Assembly: GCF_037126465.1 (NCBI RefSeq)
Contig: NC_088204.1
Coordinates: 67,517,807-67,581,806 of the forward strand
Length of the DNA: 64,000 bases
Reading direction: 5' to 3'
Origin: Ornithodoros turicata
Lineage: Eukaryota > Arthropoda > Arachnida > Ixodida > Argasidae
Shown here: piece by piece, positions 55,101-64,000 of the stretch
Numbering within the stretch: the first letter of the stretch is position 1
How the letters are laid out: every line of letters starts with the position of its first letter
Made by a program: the position numbers and the translations under genes
Notes under the pieces: model-generated
Databases searched by the model: none
The model's input: the letters and a program-made list of their open reading frames with translations, nothing else
Told to the model about the DNA's origin: nothing

Positions 55101-57154
55101 ATTTTTTGCAATATTTTTTAATAAAGTCTTTTATAGTGGCTAACGACCTGCGTTGTCCGCGTCTCTCAAATGTCACGGTTCGCGATCACAATGCGTGTCG
55201 CTTGCTGGAGGATAGGAAGCATTGCAACCGCTTTCTTCACAATTTCTCCTGTGACGCGTACAAAAAGAACGCAGCAAGAGTTTCTGATGAGAGTGCTGAG
55301 GAATACAGGTTTCATTTAGCGCGTCATTCATTGGCTGAGAGGGCCTGTTGGAGATCTCCTTTGATGTGATTGTCTAATCAGCCGCAAGATGTCCTGACGT
55401 CATTCTACCGGATCATACAGCTTGAAAACTGTTTCACGACCTCTTTGTTTTTTTATTTTATTTTACGTCGTGATCTTGAGGTGTTCGAAACCACTTGGTA
55501 TGGAAGGGTAATCTGCGACCCCAGTTTAAAACATACGTAGGGAATAATAGTGTATAGCATTCAGATGAGCCTTCAGCTTGATGGTCACATTGAAAGTACG
55601 AGGTACGGTACGCTGCGCAATATTAAATTCCATTAGTATCGTAGACGAAATGAAACAGCTACCATAGGTAAAAAGCAGCAGTCTCCTATTGCACGACTCT
55701 AAAGAACCACTACTGGCTGTTGTTTGATGCGTCTCCGAGAACAGATGTCCTTAAAGGCGCATGGAAATCATTTGGAACATATAGTTTTTCACCGCTTGAT
55801 ATGAACATACTACCTTCATAATCTGTCACGCAAAATATTTCCTTCGAAAAGCGCGAATTTCCTGAGAAAATTAGTTTGCAAGAATGCGCTCCGTGGCGAC
55901 AGTCTCCCCCAAGCCGAGTCTGGCGTGTGGTTACGTCATGCGGCCGACCACTTCATTGGCTGCCGGAAGCGTCCGCTCCCCGCCAGAATCGTCTTCTAGC
56001 TCCGGAATCGTGGCGACGTACCGACTGAGGCGCTGTTGCTATATATTTGCGTTTGACATTCACTTGCGTCCTTACATGATTTGTCTCGTACGTTTTGCAT
56101 AAAACAAGACTGCGGGCAGTGTAAAAGGTGTGGCTAGGCCACTGTGTTGCCATGACGGTCCGGGTTGAGGTGGATCGTACGCGGTTGTGGTTTCTGTTCC
56201 GATTGTGCTGAGGTGTCGTTAATTAGTGAACAGTATTGTGCCTGTGTGTGCAGCATATATATGATACGACTAAATACATTCCTGTCAGTTGGAGATATAT
56301 TCCATGTGCCATTGTTGTATGCTGCGTATGACCACTCAAAAAGGAAAATGCTTATTTGGCCGTGTGTTTTGGGGTTTCCCACAGATCGCTAGCAGATGAA
56401 CTCTACTGACTTTATTTTGGTATCCATGTTGTTGTGCTTGTGGAGACGTTGCGCTCCTGGTATAGGTATAGATATGGTAAGCGCAATGTTACACAGCCAT
56501 GCATTCAACGGTCCGCTCGTTCGCCTCAGAGATGCCAGTGTCCATGCGGTTCAGAGCCCATAGTGTTGACCACAACACGGATGAAGTCATGATGGTCGAC
56601 GACCACTTCAAGTGAAAACACTGGTCACTGCGCCGCGTCTTCATGACTATGCATTTGTAACAAAGAAGAAGCACTATATTTCAATCCGAATGTTCGTTCA
56701 CACTTAGCAGCATCACTTACCAGCCTCCGGTACATTCGTGTGGACAAATCGAAGTTGGTGGAGCTTAGGCTCCAACTCCATAAAACGCTTCGTCAAGAAG
56801 AGCAGATGTGTCGCCTAAAGAGTGTTCAGTTCATCACCTGTCCTTTCCACGACGTCCGATGAACGACAACGCTTCCTGCTCGGTCGGCTTGCCGGCGCCG
56901 CGACGCAGGAGAATTCGCAAAAAAAGAAAAAGACGGCGCGGCCATATGACGTCAGCGGCTGGCAGCCGGGTGAGGGGGCATTTCTGCCGCGAGATTCAAA
57001 GCTCCCTCGCGCTCCAGGATTGCGCGCTACGCTGAAACTTTTTGTGCGAATATGTATCACATGGCTCAGAATCGTAATTTCTACTTCTCCCGTCATATTT
57101 TATTCCGATCATTTCCATGCTCCTTTAAGACCTGCAACACTTAATTGATTCATT
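55101..57154. other. no gene recognised
   Basis: No shared repeat or supported exon. Confidence 0.4.
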
Positions 57155-57272
57155 CCCAAGCAGCACAGCATATTGGCCCAATATTATACCAATATTGGCA
57201 ATGTCGGCCCAATATTTGACGGGTATTGCCAATATTGGTCCAATATTGAGCTAACATATTGTGCTGCGTGGG
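57155..57272. mobile_element. CCAATATTGG foldback element, copy 3
   Basis: A compact 118-bp copy: CCCAAGCAGCACAGCATATT at the left, and CCCACGCAGCACAATATGTT reversed at the right, with TT outside each end. The interior repeats CCAATATT, CAATATTGGC and TATTGGTC. It shows the end structure of the family best. Confidence 0.7.
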
Positions 57273-58299
57273 TTGGTGCACGCCCGGTGAGCCAAAAAAA
57301 GCAGCGTCAGTGCCGGCATAACGGTACAGTGTACATCAATAACGAGAAAATACCAGAATGGCCAACGCACTACAAAAAGCTAGATCCGCGTAATAGAAGC
57401 ACCAGATAAAGGTTAATACGTGAGAGCAGTGTGTTTTCCTGTTTCAAAGGGGGCAGCGCTCGATTTCCTCTGCAATCTTGTTCAACTTCAAGCGATAGTC
57501 TTGCGCGAGTTCTGGCTTTAGTGATTCTGTTGTCGTAGTATACATTGTCTCCACGTTTGTTGCTGAGTGTGATTGGTCAACTTGCTAATCCTGTATTATA
57601 TCTCAGTGGGGAAACAACACAGTTTCGGCTAGCGGTCCTGACAAAAAACTATATTTGAATGTTCTGGTACCAATAAGACAGAAATACCAAGAAGATAAAA
57701 AAATGATCAATGATCAAATGGATCACTGCTTTATTTTGAGAAAAATAAAATAAAATAAAGCGTATACTTCGCTCAAGTTTTTTCGCGCGTTCACACAGCG
57801 CAGGTGGATTCCGAGTATGCTTGGTTATAATTTGAGAGACACACACCCTAGAAAGGCTGCCAGCTCTTCAAATCTGCAATTTGGTGCGTGTTGTAAAACA
57901 CCTGGGTCGCCATAGCAACAAACTAACCCTGAGTGAGTTACCCGGGGTAAACCATGCCTCTTCGCCCCTTCTATTCAATTTTGAGTTGCCTTCAACAGCT
58001 GCGAGTTTTCACGCGGTCGAACGGTGATATCTCAGGGACTGGTATTGAAGGCTCACCATGCAGACATCCTATTGCCGAGCGGAATACCTCCTTCAAACTT
58101 GTACTGTCGGAGAACGTGCAGCAGTTGTACAGCCTGTTAGAGGTTCACTGGTATGTCATAAGCAGGGATCCTATAGGGCTCCGTGGTCACGAAAAAAACA
58201 GCAACATAATAATAATAATAAAAATAAAAATAAATAAATGATAAAGTAAAATAAAATAAAGAACGTGGATGTTGATTTTGGGCACGGAGAAGCTTTAAT
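57273..58299. other. no gene recognised
   Basis: AAT/AAAT simple repeats near 58205-58260. Nothing else. Confidence 0.4.
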
Positions 58300-58465
58300 T
58301 CCCTGTTTAGCACCGCGAAGTTACTGTGGCTTTGAGCAGCGTGCAGATGTGGGCAGATGGAGAGAGGACAGCAGGGAGGAGTGGGGGACAGACGGGTTAG
58401 TATGCGTCCTGGGCCGACTTCAGGGAGAACGGTGCCGACATTGGTCTAGAAAGCCTACACGGAGA
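58300..58465 (-). repeat. SINE subfamily A, head missing
   Basis: Has the tail CACCGCGAAGTTACTGTGGC, the GGACAGCAGGGAGGAGTGGG stretch and the body GGGCCGACTTCAGGGAGAAC, stopping at TAGAAAGCCT before the tRNA head. Confidence 0.65.
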
Positions 58466-58649
58466 AACGCGGATATCGATATATCTCACGGAAAAACGCG
58501 GGTTTATCATTTGTATATAGCGTGTAAATAATCAGTGGTTACAAAACTCGCTCTGTGCTGCTGAGAGCCGTTATTCTGAGGTCGAAGCGTGAGGCTAGGT
58601 ACGGATAACAACAAGTAACGACCCCGATACTCTGGAATGTACGCTATAC

Positions 58650-58790
58650 TTTGCCGACATATGTCTGACAGCATCTGAGGAAAACCAGGAAAATCCACAG
58701 ACAGCACAGCCTGCACCGGGATTCGAACCCGGGTACCTCCCAGTCTCGACGTGACGTGGCCAACACACTAACCACTGAGCCAAGCGAGCT
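58650..58790 (-). repeat. tRNA-derived SINE, short copy
   Basis: Reversed B box in GGGATTCGAACCCGGGTACC and reversed A-box region ACACTAACCACTGAGCCA; body CCGACATATGTCTGACAGCA as in the copy at 42060. Confidence 0.7.
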
Positions 58791-60900
58791 GATGGGACGT
58801 CTGCTCACATTACACCTGCGTCATTTGCTCATTGCACGCCCGTTCGCCAATGGAGAGGATCACCTGCTTCTGACATCACGTCTAGTTTCAACGTCATGCT
58901 GGCAGTGGTCGGGTCGCTTTCTTGGCCGTAATTTGTAGTTGACATCTCTACCTTGCTGACCAATGTTGGATTAATCTTTGCTTAAGATGTGGGCTTAAAA
59001 GAGCGGAAATAAGAACGACAAATAACAAGTAGCAAGCCAGAAGGAGCGACCTCACGTCTTCAATCCAATAGCGAGTCAACCATTCGAATACAGTTCCTTT
59101 CGAATAAACGCACATTCGCCATCCCCAGCACGTAAACAAGCACCCGAAAAGAGATTGCATAAAATCGATTTCAGACTCTGTCGTTCAGCACTTTCTATTT
59201 CCCCCCTCTTGCGGTGAGCCGCGGTCTAAACTCTATTTCCGCAAAAGGCACCGCAAACTTCCGCAATCAGACTTACACCTCCGACTACTCTAAACACTAC
59301 GCTTCCTGTTCTTTGCTCGCACATGAGGCACTACATCTTTCCCGCGTGTCTTTACCTTCTTTCCCTCACTTGGTCCCGTAGTATTTTTTTCGCCGAATTC
59401 TTTTTACTCTTCTTGTCCGTTTACGTGCCCTTAAGATGATGGATAACTCACAGGCGGCCTCAAGGCCCCCCACGGCTAGTCAGCGAAAAGATGTCCAGCT
59501 AAAAGGCAAAAGGGCAGCTAAACGCAAGAAGTGCAGGTGAAGTGTAGCAGAAGGAGTTCAACCTGTCTGACATAATATGTAGGTTGAAGTGTGTGACGCT
59601 GGAAAGAACAACGGGGATCTTGAGCATGTTACATATCTCAGGGAGCATATCCACTGGTGAAGGTATTCCATCCCGACGAAAACATATATCGCTAACCGCA
59701 TGCGACAATTTCTCGACGCAAAAAAATAAATAAATAAATAAATAAATAAACAAATAAAAGAAGAAAATAATGAACAATAAGTAAATAAATAAATAATAAA
59801 AAAAATTGCATTCAACAGTCGTGACGTCAGCTTGACGGAAAATCGCTGGGTCAATCCGCGAACGACGACTTGTCGGCCGTGGCTTAAGGGCTTGGAGTGT
59901 TTAAGGGTTTCGAGGGTTATGCATATCAAAGGCTCCTCACGCGTGCTACAGGTGACCTCCGCAAGCTTGGGGGGACGCAAACGCTCAGAACGGCTTCAAA
60001 TGCTAGAAATTACTTTTCATGTGAAGACAGATGTTGAAAGTGCCTTTGGAAAATTCGATTTTACAACACGCGGGACACAGTGCCACCACTTGAAGGCGCC
60101 CGCGCAGAGGGGTGGCAAAAAATTCACAGTGCGCCTACCGATCAAGTCCGAATTTTGATTTTTCTTCTGTGCACAGTCCAAGGGACTACCTAGAACACAT
60201 AAAATTTTCGAGGCAAGTTTTTTTTGTGTTTTTTTTTTAGATAAAGGCTTCCGAAATTCGTCATTTTTCGGTGGTATGGTGCTACTGAAAGAGGTATCGC
60301 TTACGTTCCTGACAGAGTAAGAAAATAACTTATATATAATTCGATAGCCCCGTGAATGACAAATTAAATGGCATAAAGCTCAATCTCATCCGTTTTTTAC
60401 ATCGCCCGCAAAGTTGCAGTGAATATGGTGCTTTTCGCCGCTTTGAGTCAACTTCGATATTTTTTTTTTCAGACAAACAATAACCGACACAGCACTGCCA
60501 ACGCAGGAGCTTATTGCGCTCTAGGTGGTCTAGGTGGTAAAGCCAGATCAAGAAATTATTACAATGCGACAATAAATAGCCTTGTAGGGAACGCTCAAAT
60601 CTGCGCACGATGACATCGTCCTCTGAGAGGCAGTTTTTTCCTCCTCTCCTATTTCCCGAACAGCGCAGCGCAAAGAATTCCGAAAGCGTTTATTTCTCCT
60701 AGCTCATCGATGGCTTCAACATATATATGTGATGAACACTGGAACATCCGTCCCGAGCAATATCAGTTTAATGAATAATCCTGCCCATGCACGAGCGTGA
60801 GTTCGGTCTCTTCGTCGTTACGTCACATATATAGTATATATTTTTTTCCCGTTCATTCAAGACATCGAGGGTACCGGATTGTTCGATTTGAGATGGAACT
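58791..60900. other. no gene; AAAT microsatellite
   Basis: AAAT repeat at about 59724-59758 and 59779-59802. No exon is supported. Confidence 0.4.
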
Positions 60901-60952
60901 GTGAATTTTCTGTCAATGTCGGCACGTATGACGACATTGACAGAAAACTCAC
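60901..60952. repeat. pre-miRNA-sized hairpin
   Basis: The arms 60901-60921 and 60932-60952 pair at 20 of 21 positions around a 10-nt loop. The stem contains TTTTCTGTCAATGTCG. Size and pairing are compatible with, but do not prove, a microRNA precursor; a small inverted duplication is equally possible. Confidence 0.6.
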
Positions 60953-61849
60953 ACTTCGGAGGCACTATTCCTCGTACAACTTTCGAGGGTGAAACTGTTT
61001 CTTGCTGCCATATACACTTGCTTTGCTATATACACTGTTCCTTGCTATACTGATATCGCAGCTTGTTTGGCTGTGACAAGCGGCGAGTGTGCTACGCGCG
61101 GTGATTGCTGGGAGACAGACGACATTCGTGCCCTCAAACGCGAAATGTACCCCGCGCCGCCGTTTCCCGCGTTCCCATTGCCGGTTACACGTACGTGCAG
61201 TATCGAATGAAGCTTTTATCTGTAATCTATGCAATGCCGCCTCACTCATTGCGATATCTTGAACACTTTTGAAATTAGGACCGTTTAAACTGACCACCAA
61301 TCTGGTGACGCGGCCTCGTCGGTCGCGGTACCCTCGTACGAACTGCAAAGAAAGGCGTAGTTCCACTGACAGTATGGACAGACACCATAGTTTAAAAGCC
61401 CGAGTCTGGGCTCGTCTACCCAACGTTACCCCCCCCCCCCCCCGCCTGAGCACAAAGAGGACGAGGACTGCAAAATGGGAGACGAGCACACAAGAGAAAA
61501 GTTGACGGGACAAGCACTGACTTTTTCAGCCGCTTTGAAGTTCGTCAGCCTGTGAGATCGCATAAGCGAACAAGGTCAGAAAGGGCCGCGGGGATGATGA
61601 TGATGATGATGATTCGAGTTTTATTGGCGCATCGGCAACTATGGCCATAAACCTCCGGGATGTGGAAAGGAACACACTAGGAGTAAAGACCTGTTCCGAC
61701 ATATAGCAGCGCGCTAATATAGCGCTGCAAGATAGCGCGCAAAAACAGCGCTCAATGTCATCGGACGGTTCACACCTGCAACGCGGCGCTAGCGCTATAA
61801 TTTCGCGCAAGTTCGGTGGTCGTTTCCGATCTCTCCCATCATGGCTCAT
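60953..61849. other. no gene; simple repeats
   Basis: 15-base C run at 61429-61443 and an ATG repeat at about 61593-61613. Confidence 0.4.
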
Positions 61850-62667
61850 TCATGGCGCCGCACCATCCGCGGATGGAAGCGGATATCCGCAAGATACTTG
61901 CGGATTCGGATGAAAATTTATCACTTTCTGCGGTGTGCGGATCGGATGCGGACGCGAAGGCAGCGGATCGGTACCGCATCGGATATACCGCATGCTGTAA
62001 TTTTTTCACCATCAATTTATTTGTATTGCGCGCCCACCACCTCGGGTTCACCTTTGACCATGCACGGCCAAGACGGGAGAGGAGGCATTCTGGCGTCCAC
62101 ACGAGCACCGGCGAGGTAGCGTTCCACGCGTTCCAGAAGTCTCTCCATAACGAGTTTGTTGAAAGGTTTACCATTGCTTGTCGTCGTGAGTCCTTCCGTG
62201 ACAGCACGGAGGCATCCGCAATTGAACCTCTGTATGCAATAAGGGGATAAGTCGAAAAATCCCAAAATGAGAAAAGGGGCCTGATATGATTGTCCGTCCC
62301 ATTGACACACATGCATTTCCCGTTTTTTACCATGCTGTAGCGGGCCAACAAATCGCAATAAGGTCCTAAGTTTTCATTGGCAGGTGCATACTGGTATGTA
62401 GATGTCATTGCAACAAAAATAGTAAAAAGAGGATAAGTCGACTTATCCCCTTATTGCATACAGAGGTTCAATTATACCAACATTCTTCCGGCGGTATTTA
62501 CGCGTCCTTCAAAACTTGCGGATTTTGCGGATCGGATGCGGATATTGCGTTTTGCCCAGCGGATCGGATGCGGATGTAAACGGTTGTGTATGCAGCGGTG
62601 CGGATCGGATAACGTGTGCGCGGATGCGCGTCGGATGCCAAAAATCTCATCCGCGCAGGGCTCTAGC
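61850..62667. mobile_element. CGGAT-rich element interrupted by a palindromic MITE
   Basis: Two flanks, 61865-61990 and 62510-62667, are packed with GCGGATCGGATGCGGAT-type words in both orientations, as subterminal repeats of hAT-like elements are. The right end may be TGCGCGGATGAG reversed near 62645-62666. The left boundary and target duplication are not determined. Confidence 0.4.
62220..62473. mobile_element. MITE with perfect 36-bp inverted ends
   Basis: 62220-62255 and 62438-62473 are exact reverse complements (AATTGAACCTCTGTATGCAA, then TAAGGGGATAAGTCGA). The right end also contains the 18-bp palindrome GGATAAGTCGACTTATCC. No coding capacity and no clear duplication. It sits between the two CGGAT-rich flanks. 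Confidence 0.8.
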
Positions 62668-62689
62668 CGCATGCGCTCTTTCCAGGCCA

Positions 62690-62895
62690 CAAACCTTACG
62701 CCAACGTCACGACTATCGCAGGGAAGGGAGGAATCGTGTGTCCTGGACCGACTTCACGGGGAACTGTGCTGACATTTCTCTTAAAGCGTCTGAGAAAACT
62801 GAGGGAAAACACCCAGACAACACAGCCGGCGCCTGGATTCGAACCCGGGTGACCTCCCAGTCTTGGTTTGGAATGTCATTATCGTAGCCACTACA
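62690..62895 (-). repeat. tRNA-derived SINE, subfamily B, copy 2
   Basis: Reversed B box in GGATTCGAACCCGGGTGACC, the body AACTGTGCTGACATTTCTCT and a tail with CAACGTCACGACTATCGCAG. It matches 2735-2955. Confidence 0.7.
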
Positions 62896-63254
62896 GAACT
62901 GGGAATCTCCAGGCCAACGCTGTTTGTCGTGTGCCGAGGTCTAAGCCCGCATTACAAACCAATCAGGTACACCGACCACACGGAAGTGCCTAGCACCGTG
63001 CTATAGCGCGAGTAAAAGTCGTCTAAGGTAAGCTCTTCTCATGATACAGTCCTGTACGGAAGAACAATTACATTTGATTTATTTATTTGGATATTCTGCA
63101 GCACAGGTGGGCATTACGACAATAATGTGAAACGCTTCATCGAGCACTCTTCTACAAGTCATGCAAAGGGACATTGATCAGGAACATGCATCAGACCACA
63201 CTGATACCTACGGTATGAGACTACCCGTCAGAAAGCATGTGCTTCAACTGGAAG

Positions 63255-63348
63255 TAGGCCTCACTGCATAGAGTTCTCTCCGCCTGTCCAGGACAGTACG
63301 CCACTCATAACTACAGTCGCTTCGCGGCGCTAGCACGGAAATTTAAAA
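63255..63348 (+). repeat. SINE subfamily A tail fragment
   Basis: CCGCCTGTCCAGGACAGTAC followed by GCCACTCATAACTACAGTCG, CTTCGCGGCGCTAGCACG and an A run: the last third of a subfamily A copy. Confidence 0.55.
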
Positions 63349-64000
63349 AAAATCACAGGGCCGGACACATTGGATTAGAGAGTTTAAGTGCATCCTACCG
63401 TTATCGTTACCGTCGCACCGTTATGTCTTGCGCGTGCGCAGAACCACTAACGCTATACCTTCCGTACACAGAGGGACAGCGTACGACGTACTAAAACTAT
63501 CTATCCCCGAAGTTGGCACCGCTGACCATCGTAGGGAGTCGATAGAGAAGAAGAAAGCATCGATTTAATATCTTTAATCGTTATCAACACACCCGTTTAT
63601 CACAAGCACACTGCTGTAAGCGAGTCACGGGGAGATACCGTATATCACTGGTCACTCTTATCACTACGTATCTCCGCGTAACTGTGATATGTAATGGTTA
63701 CAGGACAAAACAAAACAAAAAATCAGAGAGAGACACAAAGAAGGTACGGAACAACAATAGCAACAACTGAGATCAGCTGAGCTTGGCAAGTTCGTATTCC
63801 AAAGCGTGCATTGCGCAGAAAAAGCTGTCAATAATAAATATTTCAGCGTGTTAAAGGGACGTATTGTTATAATTATTAATAAACAGTCAGTGCGAACACT
63901 ATATTATATTAACCATTAGATAGCTTCATAGTGCACACATAGCTTTCAACACCTTACGCTTCAACTCCTCCTACTCATAATCATTATTCCCTTATTACAT
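63349..64000. other. no gene recognised
   Basis: No frame or repeat recognised up to the window end. Confidence 0.45.

Noticed and set aside
60965..61513. 182-codon minus-strand frame
   Set aside because: It includes a 15-base C run read as glycines and shows no domain or supporting splice or promoter signals.

Overview
This is eukaryotic, repeat-dominated DNA. Most likely it comes from a tick (Ixodida) or a close arachnid relative. The reasons are many tRNA-derived SINEs resembling the Ruka family described in ixodid ticks, intronless M13 (neprilysin-like) ectoproteins of the kind that are expanded in ticks and insects, and a short TTAGG-type (CCTAA) tract. GT-AG introns, AATAAA signals and TIR transposons with target-site duplications rule out a bacterial source. 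The species assignment is inference.

Only three genes can be supported. (1) Positions 11848-13090, plus strand: a small secreted protein of 155 residues assembled from a non-coding first exon and four coding exons, two of them micro-exons of 19 and 29 nt. (2, 3) Positions 39805-41844 and 43732-45963, both minus strand: two head-to-tail single-exon type II membrane proteins with the M13 fold. In both, the zinc-binding HExxH and the glutamate motif are gone, so they are intact but predicted dead peptidases.

Layout. 1-1260: GGCCAA-rich repeat. 2.4-4.4 kb: SINEs and old duplications. 6.3-11.3 kb: a 172-bp tandem repeat, a TAA-flanked MITE, then an 18-unit satellite made of a 247-bp block (with a 741-bp higher-order pattern) joined to a 239-bp block; every unit carries an inverted pair. 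11.8-13.1 kb: the micro-exon gene. 13.4-19.5 kb: foldback elements, hairpins and a MITE. 19.5-22.4 kb: hAT-like elements. 23.9-26.6 kb: a dead poly(A)-tailed LINE. 27.7-33.4 kb: TIR elements, hAT, SINE, a mariner-type foldback element and a MITE. 36-39.2 kb: SINEs, a pogo-like MITE nested in a SINE, and a hAT with a perfect 8-bp duplication. 39.8-46.0 kb: the M13 pair. 46.7-63.4 kb: further TIR and foldback elements, including a 2.7-kb element with palindromic ends, and SINEs. The rest shows no recognisable gene.

Nothing links the three genes into one pathway beyond all being predicted to enter the secretory route. The most notable points are the retained catalytically dead M13 pair, the micro-exon gene with a cationic amphipathic C-terminus, and the satellite whose units look like a multiplied palindromic element.
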